DNA of 64,000 nt from Paenibacillus oenotherae (GCF_019443105.1 NZ_JAHZIJ010000001.1:62001-126000); one strand, 5' to 3'. Positions 10,241-19,789 are shown, numbered from the stretch's first letter. Notes: a model not told the origin generated them from the letters alone. Translations and numbers: made by a program.

Positions 10241-11146
10241 CTAAGCCTGCTGCTCCCATATGGCCAGCCGTTCCATAATTCTGCGTTTGCGGTACAGCAT
10301 TGTGGCGGCCTCTGCAACATCCTTCAGCGTGCCGCGGTTAATAAAGGCCCCGAACAGCATGCCGGCTACCGGAATGAGCTGAAACAGCTTCTTCCAGCCG
10401 AAATTATCTCTATACGTCGCTACAACCTCCCGCCAGCCTTGAAGCTGGGAAGCCATCTGTCCATGCGTATCTGGCTTGCCGAACAGAGCGAGCTGCTCCA
10501 GTATCGCTTTCTTCCCGACGATATCGGAGGAGGCGAACTGCAGGCATTTAATAACAAACACACGCTCCTCCTTCAATTTGGGATTGTAGCCATAGCTGAT
10601 TGCCACCTCTTGAATAACCTTCAAGGAGAGACCGAGAACAGCAGGAATATCGATGGCAAGCGTGAAAATCCCGCCGATCCCCGTTGTTGCCCCCTGCATA
10701 GTCGCCAAATTCGCGTTGCTTTGTCCATAATCATCTGCAGCCTTATTCATAACCGCAATCGGCAGCCGCGAAGCCTCATCCAGCGACTCTGCACCCAGCT
10801 TGCGCAGAACTGCCCCTTCCGAGATCAAATATTGTCCGCCTGTCTGCATATAACTGCCGATTTCATCAACCGCCTGGCCAATCTTTTGCTGAAGGATACG
10901 GGGGGTCAGCTTGTCCAGCAGCAGGAACGGCAGCCTGCCGAGCTTCTCCCAGAACCATAGATCCTTCTGCTCCCGCTCCCATTTGTCGATAACCTGCCAG
11001 GCCGCTTGCAGCTCACCCTTGGTCTCCGGCGGTGTCCACAGGACAACATCATTCGTATCGTTCGGAGCCTGCTCGTCCTGAGCCGTCGTACGCTCTATAT
11101 CACGGTCAAAAAGATCCGGATTATGGTCGTTCCTATTGTTTGCCAT
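10241..11146 (-). CDS. EcsC family protein
   Basis: 301 residues from ATG 11146, which has AAGGAG 11 nt upstream. The GTG at 11158 overlaps that site and is rejected; TTG 11152 is possible. After a hydrophilic, acidic N-terminus (about 1-45) comes the EcsC-like core: WEREQKDLWFWEKLGRLP, then IGQAVDEIGSYMQTGGQYL, a Gly/Ala-rich amphipathic stretch ATTGIGGIFTLAIDIPAVL and a second one near LFQLIPVAGMLFGAFIN. EcsC-family proteins are peripheral or membrane-associated and poorly understood; in Bacillus EcsC is encoded with the EcsAB transporter, but no such transporter is next to this gene. Family membership is fairly sure, function unknown. Confidence 0.82.
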   Translation of the reverse strand: MANNRNDHNPDLFDRDIERTTAQDEQAPNDTNDVVLWTPPETKGELQAAWQVIDKWEREQKDLWFWEKLGRLPFLLLDKLTPRILQQKIGQAVDEIGSYMQTGGQYLISEGAVLRKLGAESLDEASRLPIAVMNKAADDYGQSNANLATMQGATTGIGGIFTLAIDIPAVLGLSLKVIQEVAISYGYNPKLKEERVFVIKCLQFASSDIVGKKAILEQLALFGKPDTHGQMASQLQGWREVVATYRDNFGWKKLFQLIPVAGMLFGAFINRGTLKDVAEAATMLYRKRRIMERLAIWEQQA

Positions 11147-11279
11147 ATCCAATACCACTCCTTCTATTCATCTGCAGCTGCCATTTCAGAGGCTTCTCTT
11201 CGTTGTACGCATCGATCAAGCTTTGGACTCAATTATTTACACCTGCCCTGGCAACTGATCCCCTTCCAGCCGCAACAAA

Positions 11280-11322
11280 GGAGGCCCCCTGGTCATCATC
11301 ACTGATAACCAGAAGGCCTCCT
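11280..11322 (-). terminator. Intrinsic terminator of the CGTase gene
   Basis: On the minus strand GGAGGCC plus CTGGT pair with ACCAG plus GGCCTCC across a short loop, followed by TTTGTT. It is located 28 nt after the CGTase stop codon at 11350. Confidence 0.85.
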
Positions 11323-11349
11323 CTTATTGCCTATACGCCATATTATGGT

Positions 11350-13512
11350 CTAAGGCTGCCAAGTTACATTCACAGTGCCCGTTCCGCTAGATGGTGACGT
11401 GTACGTGTGATTAGCGCCGCCTTCCCATGTCGTAGTAGTGCTGTTCTTCTTGATGAACTTGTATTGCAGCGCTGTTCCCGCCGGCACACTGACATCGAAG
11501 TACCAGTTCGGATAGGCTTGAATGACCTGATTGAACATAGGGCCAATAGCTTTGGCTGGATCCCAGCCGCCGATCTCAGCAACATTGCCGACCAAGTAGA
11601 CATTTTGGCCCAGGCTTGTTGTCGCATTATTCACGATGAAGCGGACAGTGACCTGCGCACCGCTCAAAACATTGTAATTATTGTAGATGTTGCTGTCCAC
11701 GGATGAAGAATTGCGCACCTTCACATTATATTTGCCTGCGGCAACGGACGGCACCACCACTCTGATCTCCGTATCCTCCCATGAGGTGATGCTTCCGCCA
11801 GTGACCGCTGTTGCTCCGAAATAAACCGTTCCCTTCGTGGAACCGAACGCCCGCCCATTAATTGTAACCGTATCTCCCGGCTTGCCCATAGTCGGTCCGA
11901 CGTGGCCGATAACCGGCGTCGTTTGGGTCGCGGCATAATGCCATACGCCGACTCCGCCTGCAGGCAGACTGAACGTCGTTACAGCCCCGCCGCTGCCTAC
12001 CGTAATATTGCCGCTGTTCAGAATGCCGCCAAGCTGATCCGTATACGTGCCTGCTGGCAAGGAGGTAATAAGTCCGCTAATAGAAGCTGCGGTTGACAAG
12101 CTGCGGTTAATGGCAACGACTGCCACACTGCTGCCGAATTTGCGCTCGAAGACATAGACATCGTTATTAATCCAACGCTGCTGTGTGGAGCCGTAAGCCA
12201 TAGCCGGATTCGATTTGCGAAGCGGCGCGAGCTTTTTAATGACATTAAATGCTGTGCTTGATGTAGAGAACGAAGGCATCTTCGCACGGTTGTCCGGATC
12301 GGCATTGCCTGTCAAATAATGCTCAGAGCCGTAATAAATCGCAGGCACACCGCGGGATGTCAGCGTGAGCGCCAGTGCCTGCTCCAGCTTCCGGTTATTC
12401 GCCCCGGAGACCTGGAAGCGCGGCAGGTCATGATTATCGATGAAGGTAACCTGGTCGTTAATATGCGTATACTGGGTCGCCGTGCTGGACAGCATGCTGT
12501 CCAGTCCATACATATTGTCAGTACCGTCACGCAATACTTCGCGCACTTTCTGCCCGAACTGGAAGTCCAGCAGACTCATGCCGGAGTCATTGGCAAACGC
12601 GATGTTATTCGGATCGGCGTCATTCGTACCGAGGAACCATTCACCGAACGTGAAGACCGGCTTATAGCCATAGATCGAGGCCATCCAGTTCTTCTGCCAG
12701 CCTGACGGCATATGCTTGACCGCATCGACGCGGATGCCATCGATTCCCAGATCAAGCCAGACCTTGATCGCATCCTTGAAATACGTATCCATCGTGCTGT
12801 TGTTATGATTAATATCAGCAAGATCATACAGATTTTTGTAGATGCCGTTCTCCAGCGAGGAGAAGTCCGTACCGAGATTATGGTGGAAATAACCGTTCGT
12901 ATCATTCGTATAGCCGCCAAGCAGAGTCCCGTTGTCATACAGCTTGCCGTTCTCTGCAAACGCCGGCTGCGACTCGGACGCCGGTGACGTGTGGTTAGGC
13001 GCAAAGTCGATGACGATCTTGATGTCCTTCGCATGGGCGGCACTGATCAAATTCTGGAAATCGGTGATCGTGCCATAATACGGATTTGTTTTCTTGAAAT
13101 CCCTGCCCCAATAGCCGTGATAGGAGGTATTATCGACACCGGAATAAGTGATGACCGAATAAATATTCTCGACAGGCTGCGAAATCCATAGAGCGGTAAT
13201 ACCCATATCCGTAAAATAATTGGCATTGATCTTGTCGATAATCCCCTGCCAATCCCCGCCGCAGTACAGCTTCGTGCTCACACAAGTCGAAGAGAAAGCT
13301 GAGCCGGATGGATTGTTGGAGGGATTGCCGTCATGGAACCGATCCGTAAATATTTGGTAAATGACATCTGTAGAAAAGTTTTGCTTGTTCAGGACCGAAG
13401 TATCCGGTGAAGCGTAAGCGGTTTCAAAATTGCCGACAGGAAGTAAAGTCCCTGCTGTGAGGGATACTGTTAGCGTGAACGCAACGAGAAGGTTCTTCAA
13501 TTTGGATTTCAT
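11350..13512 (-). CDS. cgt: Secreted cyclodextrin glucanotransferase (GH13, CBM20)
   Basis: 720 residues from ATG 13512, with AAAGGTGG 8 nt upstream; a GTG at 13524 overlaps the ribosome site and is rejected. Residues 1-34 are a signal peptide ending AYA, and the mature numbering then matches classical CGTases exactly. The domain A/B (beta/alpha)8 barrel holds the nucleophile Asp229 ([10 protein letters not shown]), acid/base Glu257 (FTFGEWFLG), Asp328 (FIDNHD), central Tyr195 (NLYDLAD), and Phe183 and Phe259 of the acceptor site. Domain C follows, then an IPT/TIG domain D ([19 protein letters not shown]) and a C-terminal starch-binding CBM20 ([15 protein letters not shown], end VNVTWQP). CGTases convert starch to cyclodextrins by intramolecular transglycosylation. 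Odd features: the usual HDMERF is HDLPRF, and Phe236 of HMPFGW is Ser, which may alter product or acceptor preference. Assignment to CGTase rather than amylase rests on the five-domain layout and overall similarity. Confidence 0.93.
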   Translation of the reverse strand: MKSKLKNLLVAFTLTVSLTAGTLLPVGNFETAYASPDTSVLNKQNFSTDVIYQIFTDRFHDGNPSNNPSGSAFSSTCVSTKLYCGGDWQGIIDKINANYFTDMGITALWISQPVENIYSVITYSGVDNTSYHGYWGRDFKKTNPYYGTITDFQNLISAAHAKDIKIVIDFAPNHTSPASESQPAFAENGKLYDNGTLLGGYTNDTNGYFHHNLGTDFSSLENGIYKNLYDLADINHNNSTMDTYFKDAIKVWLDLGIDGIRVDAVKHMPSGWQKNWMASIYGYKPVFTFGEWFLGTNDADPNNIAFANDSGMSLLDFQFGQKVREVLRDGTDNMYGLDSMLSSTATQYTHINDQVTFIDNHDLPRFQVSGANNRKLEQALALTLTSRGVPAIYYGSEHYLTGNADPDNRAKMPSFSTSSTAFNVIKKLAPLRKSNPAMAYGSTQQRWINNDVYVFERKFGSSVAVVAINRSLSTAASISGLITSLPAGTYTDQLGGILNSGNITVGSGGAVTTFSLPAGGVGVWHYAATQTTPVIGHVGPTMGKPGDTVTINGRAFGSTKGTVYFGATAVTGGSITSWEDTEIRVVVPSVAAGKYNVKVRNSSSVDSNIYNNYNVLSGAQVTVRFIVNNATTSLGQNVYLVGNVAEIGGWDPAKAIGPMFNQVIQAYPNWYFDVSVPAGTALQYKFIKKNSTTTTWEGGANHTYTSPSSGTGTVNVTWQP

Positions 13513-13901
13513 CAATTTAGCCACCTTTCGAATTTAGAATCGTTTCGTACTGCGTTGCACTCGATCCATTGAGCCGCTTGCTCCACCTCCATACAGGGCT
13601 TCCCAAATGCAAACAACCCCGGAAATCTCGTACATGAGATCCCGGGGTTGCTTCTAAACCTTCCGGTTTAAAAAGGCAGCGCCCTCAGATTAGTTTGTTA
13701 TTCATGCTGATGTCAAATCCGATTCACAACATGCAGCAAAGTGCTGCACTTGAGGTCATGAACCTGATTCTCCTACATTGTAGATGCCTTTTTCTTCAAT
13801 CGTAAATAGGTCGAACGGAGTGATTATTCTGACAACTAAACCATTTATTTCGTTCGAATTTCCTAATCTCTATATTCAGTCCCATTCAAAAGCATTCCTG
13901 C
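13513..13901. other. Intergenic region / CGTase leader
   Basis: 389 bp between the helicase stop and the CGTase start. It contains the hairpin at 13614-13650, a small palindrome GCAGCA-AAG-TGCTGC near 13731-13746, and a minus-strand TTGACA at 13716-13711 followed 18 nt later by TAATCT (a weak -10). If this promoter is real, the CGTase mRNA has a leader of roughly 170 nt containing the hairpin. No gene is seen. Confidence 0.4.
13614..13650 (-). terminator. Intrinsic terminator between helD and cgt
   Basis: On the minus strand CAACCCCGG pairs with CCGGGGTTG, with an inner CTC/GAG, followed by TTTGCATTT. It could end the helicase transcript (250 nt past its stop) or act as an attenuator in the leader of the CGTase gene. 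Confidence 0.7.
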
Positions 13902-15974
13902 CTAAAGCAGCCCGGTCAACGGCCCGCAGTGAAGCAGCTCCAGCTTGTGAAGTGCCCGTGTACAGCCAACATACAGCAGCTTGGCATCATTGGAGCTGTA
14001 GCTTTCAGCATCCGCATCGGCGATCAGCACAGCGTCGAATTCAAGGCCTTTGGCCAGATAGACGGGAACGATCGTAAGACCGCCGCCATAAGTGGGCTGT
14101 CTGCGCTCAACAAGCGAAGCTTCAATGCCTGCTTTGGCCAGATGCCCGGCAATGATATCACAGGAGCTCGCAGTCCGTCCCAGAATCGCAATCGTTTTGT
14201 AGCTGCCCTCCTGCTGCCACTCCCGGACAATGTCTGCAATCCGCTGCAGCCGATCAGCCTCCGTAGCAGCTGATCTCACTATAACAGGCTCGCCACTGCG
14301 AAATACAGGAACGGCAGGCTTTACCCCTGCCCCCATACTGCCAAGAACCCGATTGGCAAAATCGATTATTTCCATCGTCGAGCGGTAGCTGCGGTCCAGC
14401 TCATAATATCCGGTATCATCCGCATTGAATAAAGCCGTTAATTCCGTCCAGCTATGAATGCCTGCATAGCCGTGAATACCCTGCTGCAAATCGCCAAGAA
14501 CCGTCATCGACGGCTGCCGTTGGCACAGTTTGAGCGTTTCTAGCTGGAAGGGGGAGTAATCCTGTGCCTCATCGATCACAACATGATCATAACGGGATTG
14601 CTCCAAGCCATACAATCGCAGCTGGATGTAGACGAGCGGAGCCAAATCCTCCGGCTGGGCTAAGCCTGATTGAATCCGCTTGACCGTTGCCGCTCTTTCT
14701 TTTGCAGACAGCATCTGAGCCTTCCCGGAACCTTTGAGCAATGCCAGATACAGCTGTGGCGCGGTGAAAGCAGCGATCTTCTTGCCATATGCGTTCAGCT
14801 TGGCGTTCGCCTTGCTCTTAAGCTTGCTGTCCGTATAACGGCGCGTCTTCCACTCCGATTCGAACCAACGTTTTATACGGCTTACAAGACGCTCGCGGCG
14901 GCGCATAACAGGCTCTTCTTTATCATCGGTGGCGAGCCATTCCTTCATCGTATGGGGATAAAGAACCATGCCCTCTACCGGCTCAAAGGGAGCTGCAGGC
15001 AGCAGCGCTGCTTCGGTTTCGGCTATTATAAGGTCAATAGCTTGCTTGAAGGCCAAGCCTCCCTTGATCCGGGGAACTGCTTGTTCAATCTCCTCTGCGG
15101 TACGCGGCTGCTCGAACCAATACTCCATCGCATCCACGGTATCATCCAGTCTAATCGTGTGCTGAAGCTGGTCAAGCGCCCATTCCACATAGGTTGTTTG
15201 CACAATATCGCCTACACCGAGCTCAGGCAGCACGCCTGAAATATAGTCGAGAAACATCCGGTTCGGCGCAAAAATAACCATTCGTTCAGCATGGATGCGT
15301 CCTGCATAGCGGTACAGCAAATAAGCAAGCCGGTGAAGGGCTACCGTTGTCTTGCCGCTTCCGGCCACACCTTGAATAAATACGGCTCTGTTCTTCTCTG
15401 TTCGAATAATGAGATCCTGCTCCTGCTGAATCGTGGAGACGATATCTCTTAGCTTGTTGTCCTTGCTCTCGCCAAGGCGGTACAGCAGAAACTCGTCCGT
15501 AACCGTCTCATCCGCCTGCCCGCGGACATAGCTGTCCACAATGCGTTCAAGCTTGCTCTGCCGAACCATCAGGTTGCGCTTCAGATGCACGGTTCCATCA
15601 ATCTCGCCCTCTGGCGATTCATAGGATACCGGAGCTTCCCCGCCGCTGAAGGCATAGTACAAGCTGGCAACAGGGGCTCGCCAATCGACGACAAGCAGTT
15701 GATTCGTCGCTTCATGTGCTACACCGGCTTTACCGATGTACAACGGGCTCGGAGCTTCCTGGGCAGTCTCTTGGAAATCCAGCCGCCCGAAATAAGGCTC
15801 GCGCTCTGCAACCTCCAATCTCTGCTTGCGCTGCTCGCGCTGCAGATCCAGCATCTGTTCCGTAAAATCATCGCCTGTGTAACGCGGGCCTATAGCGCGA
15901 AGCTGGTTCTGAATGTGCTGAAGCACGTCGTCCAGCCGCTTCGCTTCGTCTTGAAAGGCACTTTGAGTAGTCAA
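13902..15974 (-). CDS. helD: HelD-type UvrD-like helicase (RNA polymerase recycling)
   Basis: 690 residues if started at TTG 15974, chosen because GGGAGGT lies 8-9 nt upstream and the HelD-like coiled N-terminus (FQDEAKRLDDVLQHIQNQL) begins there; the frame extends to 16070 without a ribosome site. Residues 1-70 are a helical hairpin typical of HelD. VVDWRAPVASLYY at about 95-107 is a HelD signature. Walker A is GVAGSGKTT (202-210) and Walker B is VVIDEAQDYS. The C-terminal 2A/2B helicase part has ELDRSYRST and LLYVGCTRALH. HelD proteins bind RNA polymerase and release it from stalled complexes and nucleic acid; some homologues affect rifampicin sensitivity. It is somewhat shorter than Bacillus subtilis HelD. 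A generic UvrD helicase is the alternative, but the N-terminus favours HelD. Confidence 0.88.
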   Translation of the reverse strand: MTTQSAFQDEAKRLDDVLQHIQNQLRAIGPRYTGDDFTEQMLDLQREQRKQRLEVAEREPYFGRLDFQETAQEAPSPLYIGKAGVAHEATNQLLVVDWRAPVASLYYAFSGGEAPVSYESPEGEIDGTVHLKRNLMVRQSKLERIVDSYVRGQADETVTDEFLLYRLGESKDNKLRDIVSTIQQEQDLIIRTEKNRAVFIQGVAGSGKTTVALHRLAYLLYRYAGRIHAERMVIFAPNRMFLDYISGVLPELGVGDIVQTTYVEWALDQLQHTIRLDDTVDAMEYWFEQPRTAEEIEQAVPRIKGGLAFKQAIDLIIAETEAALLPAAPFEPVEGMVLYPHTMKEWLATDDKEEPVMRRRERLVSRIKRWFESEWKTRRYTDSKLKSKANAKLNAYGKKIAAFTAPQLYLALLKGSGKAQMLSAKERAATVKRIQSGLAQPEDLAPLVYIQLRLYGLEQSRYDHVVIDEAQDYSPFQLETLKLCQRQPSMTVLGDLQQGIHGYAGIHSWTELTALFNADDTGYYELDRSYRSTMEIIDFANRVLGSMGAGVKPAVPVFRSGEPVIVRSAATEADRLQRIADIVREWQQEGSYKTIAILGRTASSCDIIAGHLAKAGIEASLVERRQPTYGGGLTIVPVYLAKGLEFDAVLIADADAESYSSNDAKLLYVGCTRALHKLELLHCGPLTGLL

Positions 15975-16211
15975 ATCAGTTACCTCCCTCTGCGACTGCA
16001 AGACGCATGGAATCAAGCGGCATTCGTAGGCTGAGAGTAGAAAAACAGCCAGCGAAAGCCGCATTCTCATGCGGCTTGGTCGGATGATATGAATAATGGC
16101 AGTTCGTGCAGCTTACCAGCACGGATGAACAATATATCATACCGGGATGGGGCAGTCAATGCATGCCAGCTGTTACAATATTGCGGCCGCTCCGTCATCC
16201 CCTAAGATGAT

Positions 16212-16520
16212 CTAATTCATAGACTTGAACAAAATGTAAAGGATGCCGATATGGAGCAGCAGCATGACGGGCAGCCCGAGCGCGAATGCGGCATGCTTCG
16301 TCTTATGGCGCAGCAGCCGAAGAGCAAGCCATCCGCCCAGAGCCCCGCCTGCGGCGCTCCATCCAAGCAGCTTTCTCTCCGGAATACGGCGTCCCCTGCC
16401 GCGTTTTGCCCGGTCTTTATCGCTGCGCATCATTAGAAATACTGCCGCATTGACCAGAATTAAGTAGCATGCGGCGAGCACCGTAATCGCATTATCAGGC
16501 ACATCTATTCCTCCGATCAT
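16212..16520 (-). CDS. DUF1294 small membrane protein
   Basis: 102 residues, ATG at 16520. Three hydrophobic segments (about 10-30, 51-66, 77-97) flank the family motif: MRSDKDRAKRG, then RIPERKLLGWSAAGG, GGWLALRLLRHKTKH and a short C-terminus. This RIPE...GG...RHKT pattern is typical of DUF1294 proteins, small integral membrane proteins of unknown role. It lies 57 nt downstream of hrpB on the same strand and may share its transcript. Confidence 0.85.
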   Translation of the reverse strand: MIGGIDVPDNAITVLAACYLILVNAAVFLMMRSDKDRAKRGRGRRIPERKLLGWSAAGGALGGWLALRLLRHKTKHAAFALGLPVMLLLHIGILYILFKSMN

Positions 16521-16577
16521 GGATGGGATTGTGAATAAACCAGTACATCTTCTAAGCTAAGATCCGAAGGGTCCTCC

Positions 16578-19073
16578 CTATACTCGCGGCTTTGCGCGGT
16601 TGGTCGGTGCCGCCTCCAGCGGGTTATCCGGCCAATAATGTTTGGGATATCGGCCTTTTAGATCCTTTTTAACCTCAAAGTAAGTCTGCTGCCAGAAGTT
16701 GGCCAAATCCTTGGTCACCTGAACCGGACGATGTGCAGGCGAGAGCAGATGAATCGTCAAGGGCAGCCTGCCCCCCGCAATTCTCGGCGTCTGCTGCAGC
16801 CCGAACAGCTCCTGAAGTCGGACGGCAAGCACAGGGGCTTCCGGGTCACTGTAATCCAGCGGAATACGGGAGCCGCTAGGCACTGTCCAATGAGTCGGCA
16901 CCTCTTCATCAAGCTGCTGCCGCTGCTGCCAAGTAAGTCTGCTCGTTACAATATCGATCATGTTCAATCGGCCAAGATCATTGCGGCTTCTCATCCCGCC
17001 AATAAAGGGCGCCAGCCAGTCCGGCATCGTCGCAAGCAGCGTATCCTCGGACAAGTCGGGCCAATCCCCGGGATGATGCGCGTGCATGAGCCCGATGCGC
17101 TCCTGCAGCTGCCTGGATTGCCGCGACCAAGGAAGTATATCGAGACCTTGCTCGGCGATGCCTTCCATAAGCGCTTCTCTGATGGAATCCGGATCGGCCT
17201 CCGTCATATGCCCTTCCTTTACAATCAAGGAGCCAAGACGCAATCTGCGGCGAGCCCGCACCGATTGAGCCGTCCGTTCCCATCTCACATCCGATTCCCA
17301 TTGGAGCTGATCGGAACAATATTGTTCGAGCTCGGCAAGGGTGATCGGCGCAGCCAGCACAATGCGGCTGTCAGCTCCCGTATCCTCAAGGTCCGCCGCC
17401 ACAACGTACGGCTCCCCCGATAACGGCTGCAGCTCCGGCACAATCGCGCCGCGGCCGCTCCGCAGCAGGAACCTCCCGTCCCCGCGCCTCTGCGCGATCC
17501 GGTCGGGATAAGCCAGCGCCAGCAAAATGCCGCAGCACCCGGCATCCCGCTTCGCGCCTCCGTCCGGCCGAATGCCGGCCGCACGCATCCACTCCCGGGC
17601 TTCGGCAGCTATCCGCCTGCCTGCCGCCTCATCGAGCTCCGCTCCCGGCGCGCGGCCATGCAGCGCGTTGAGCCGCAGCCGCATGTCAACGCTGCGGCTG
17701 CTGCGCAGCGGGTCGCGGTCGCTCAGCAGCGCCGCCAGCTCGCAGGCGGCGGCGCCAAAGCCAAGCCCATCCGCGGCCAGCACCATATGGGCAAGCCGCG
17801 GGTGCATGCCAAGCGCCGCCATCGCCGTGCCATGGGGCGTCGGCTTGCCTTCCGCCTCCAGAGCGCCCAGCGCGCGCAGCAGCTCGCGCGCCTGCGCATA
17901 GGCTCCTGCGGGCGGCGCAATCAGCCATGCCAGCTCCGCAGGATCGACAATGCCCCAGATTGCCAGCTCCAGAGCCAGCGGAGCCAGATCCGCGCCAAGC
18001 AGTTCCGGATCGCTAGCCGGCTGCAGCTGCCGATGCTCGTCCTCCGTCCATAGCCGGTAGCAGACGCCGGGCGCTTCTCTTCCGGCGCGGCCGCGCCGCT
18101 GATCGGCGGATGCGATGGACACGGCCACTGTTTCAAGCCGTGCCATGCCCGTGCGCGGAGAGAATCGCGGCACCCGGCTCAGGCCGCAGTCCACGACAAT
18201 CCGCACCCCTCGAACGGTGACGCTGGACTCCGCTATCGAGGTAGCGAGCACAACTTTCCGCTCTCCAGGGGCTCCGGCGGCAACGGCCATATCCTGCGCC
18301 TCCGCCGTTAACCCGCCATAGAGCGGAACAACGCGAATACCGCCGCCCTTGAGCGCGGCGGCATTCCCCAGCAACCCCTGCAAGCGGCGAATCTCCCCCG
18401 CCCCTGGCAGAAATACAAGGATATCGCCCTCATTCCGGCCGATTGCCTCTATAACGGTTTGTACCGCCCTCTCCTCCAGGCGGCCTGCCGCTCTTTTCGC
18501 CGCATAGATGGTCTCGACGGGATAGGCCTTCCCTTCACAGGCGATAATGGGCGCATCCCCCAGCAATTCCGACACAGGCTCCGCTTCCAGTGTTGCAGAC
18601 ATGACCAGCAGGCGCAGATCCTCCCTGAGCACGGACTGTGCCTGCAAGCACAGCGCCAGGCCCAGATCGGAGTGCAGATGCCGTTCATGAAACTCATCAA
18701 ATATTACAATTCCGACCCCTTCCAAAGCCGGATCACTTTGCAGCATACGGGTCAATACACCCTCAGTAACAACTTCAATGCGCGTATCCGGCCCGACCCT
18801 CGTATCCATCCGCACCCGATAGCCGACCGTTCCGCCAACCCGCTCGCCCAGAGAATCAGCCATATAGCGTGCTGCAGCGCGGGCGGCCAGCCGCCGCGGC
18901 TCCAGCATGAGAATCCGCTGTCCGCCAAGCCATGGCGAATTCAGCAGCGCCAGCGGCACGCGCGTCGTCTTGCCCGCCCCCGGAGAGGCGACCAGAACAG
19001 CATTATGATGCCTGGATAAGCTGTCCAGCAGCTCGGGCAATTTAGCATCTATCGGTAATTGCAGCTCCTCCAT
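16578..19073 (-). CDS. hrpB: ATP-dependent DEAH-like helicase HrpB
   Basis: 831 residues from ATG 19073, with AAAGGAG 8 nt upstream; the frame continues to 19187 but lacks another ribosome site. Walker A ASPGAGKTTR is at 29-38, the DEFH form of motif II at 126-129 (IFDEFHERHLH), motif III SATL near 157, and motif VI QRRGRAGREAPG. A ratchet/HA2-like region and the HrpB C-terminal domain follow (RIPLDYSDPEAPVLAVRLQE, HLLSPAHRPVQVTKDLANFW). HrpB is an RNA-helicase-like protein known mainly from Proteobacteria; its cellular task in Gram-positives is unclear. The region from about 17.4 to 18.5 kb is visibly more GC-rich than its neighbours, with runs of GCG codons. Confidence 0.93.
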   Translation of the reverse strand: MEELQLPIDAKLPELLDSLSRHHNAVLVASPGAGKTTRVPLALLNSPWLGGQRILMLEPRRLAARAAARYMADSLGERVGGTVGYRVRMDTRVGPDTRIEVVTEGVLTRMLQSDPALEGVGIVIFDEFHERHLHSDLGLALCLQAQSVLREDLRLLVMSATLEAEPVSELLGDAPIIACEGKAYPVETIYAAKRAAGRLEERAVQTVIEAIGRNEGDILVFLPGAGEIRRLQGLLGNAAALKGGGIRVVPLYGGLTAEAQDMAVAAGAPGERKVVLATSIAESSVTVRGVRIVVDCGLSRVPRFSPRTGMARLETVAVSIASADQRRGRAGREAPGVCYRLWTEDEHRQLQPASDPELLGADLAPLALELAIWGIVDPAELAWLIAPPAGAYAQARELLRALGALEAEGKPTPHGTAMAALGMHPRLAHMVLAADGLGFGAAACELAALLSDRDPLRSSRSVDMRLRLNALHGRAPGAELDEAAGRRIAAEAREWMRAAGIRPDGGAKRDAGCCGILLALAYPDRIAQRRGDGRFLLRSGRGAIVPELQPLSGEPYVVAADLEDTGADSRIVLAAPITLAELEQYCSDQLQWESDVRWERTAQSVRARRRLRLGSLIVKEGHMTEADPDSIREALMEGIAEQGLDILPWSRQSRQLQERIGLMHAHHPGDWPDLSEDTLLATMPDWLAPFIGGMRSRNDLGRLNMIDIVTSRLTWQQRQQLDEEVPTHWTVPSGSRIPLDYSDPEAPVLAVRLQELFGLQQTPRIAGGRLPLTIHLLSPAHRPVQVTKDLANFWQQTYFEVKKDLKGRYPKHYWPDNPLEAAPTNRAKPRV

Positions 19074-19232
19074 CCCTTGCTCTCCTTTAACCGTCCATAA
19101 TTGCTCAACAGAAACACAACTTCTATTATAGTAACTTTTCGGCTGAAGAGATAGCTGATCGGCATCGGCATACGCATCGGCAGTCATTGCCCGTCATAAT
19201 CGCACATTTCCAATAGAGAATACTTACATCAT

Positions 19233-19257
19233 AAAAAGCATCTTCCAAAGAAGATGC
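19233..19257 (-). terminator. Intrinsic terminator downstream of the repeat array
   Basis: GCATCTTC and GAAGATGC form a perfect 8-bp stem with a 4-nt loop; on the minus strand a TTTTT run follows. It is the first terminator met by transcripts leaving the cobalamin operon, after the microsatellite and the palindromic array, and it protects the hrpB promoter. Confidence 0.75.
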
Positions 19258-19313
19258 CTGATTGATTACCTGTCTATGAGCAGTCCCCTCTGCAGTGGAT
19301 CGCCCCTAACGAC

Positions 19314-19560
19314 GAACATTCCTGCAAAAATGCATCTCCCACACGTTCGAGCCCGTTAAAAAGCGAATGCACGCCAAAGTGCATCTTTCTACTCGTTCCA
19401 AGCCCGTCCAAGAGCGAATGCCTGCCAAAGAGCAGGTATTCCACCGTATTTGGCCCTAACAACCGTTTTCGTCTCTTAATTCCTGCATGATCGCAGGCAT
19501 TCCGCGTTTTACAGCGTCTTTTAGTCAGAAATCCTGCACTTACGCAGGCTTCCATCACTG
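19314..19560 (-). repeat. Array A of composite palindromic repeats (about 50-63 bp units)
   Basis: Five degenerate units begin near 19314, 19365, 19416, 19479 and 19529 (steps 51, 51, 63, 50). Each opens with a short inverted repeat around CCTGC/GCAGG or TGCA, for example ATGCAC/GTGCAT in unit 2, CCTGC/GCAGG in units 3 to 5, and then carries a less conserved spacer often containing AACGGGCT on the minus strand. Read on the minus strand, the unit order and the spacers match array B at 34171-34362. The array lies between the end of the cobalamin operon and its terminator and is probably transcribed with it. An open frame covers it on the minus strand only because 51 is a multiple of three. Confidence 0.8.
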
Positions 19561-19670
19561 AGCACCGTCATATCGCCCGGCTTCACAACAGCCTGACCAG
19601 CTTCCAAGAAGATGCTATTTTATGGAAATTTATTGCTATTTCTTTAAATTTCTCGTAATTTCTATCGTTT

Positions 19671-19788
19671 TCTACTATCTCTACTGTTTCTGCTGATCTC
19701 TAATGTTCTCTACTATCTCTACTATCTCTACTATCTCTACTTTCTCTACTATCTCTACTATTCTCTCTACTATCTCTACTGCTTTCTC
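19671..19788. repeat. 9-bp microsatellite CTCTACTAT directly after cbiZ
   Basis: Nine-base units CTCTACTAT (GTAGAGATA on the coding strand) repeat about eight times between 19708 and 19780 with one 4-nt interruption and single-base variants, with more degenerate copies out to about 19671. The tract starts within 10 nt of the cbiZ stop codon. In one frame it reads (Val-Glu-Ile)n. Confidence 0.85.
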
Positions 19789-19789
19789 T

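Noticed and set aside
10124-10960. Plus-strand 278-residue open frame opposite the EcsC gene
   Set aside because: Antisense to a well supported gene and without a ribosome site or family motif.
19274-19558. Minus-strand 94-residue open frame over repeat array A
   Set aside because: It exists because 51-bp units keep the frame; the peptide follows the DNA repeats, there is no ribosome site, and the matching array B gives no such frame.
19314-19560. CRISPR-like array
   Set aside because: Units are degenerate and palindromic over only part of their length, spacers are themselves homologous between loci A and B, and no cas gene is present.
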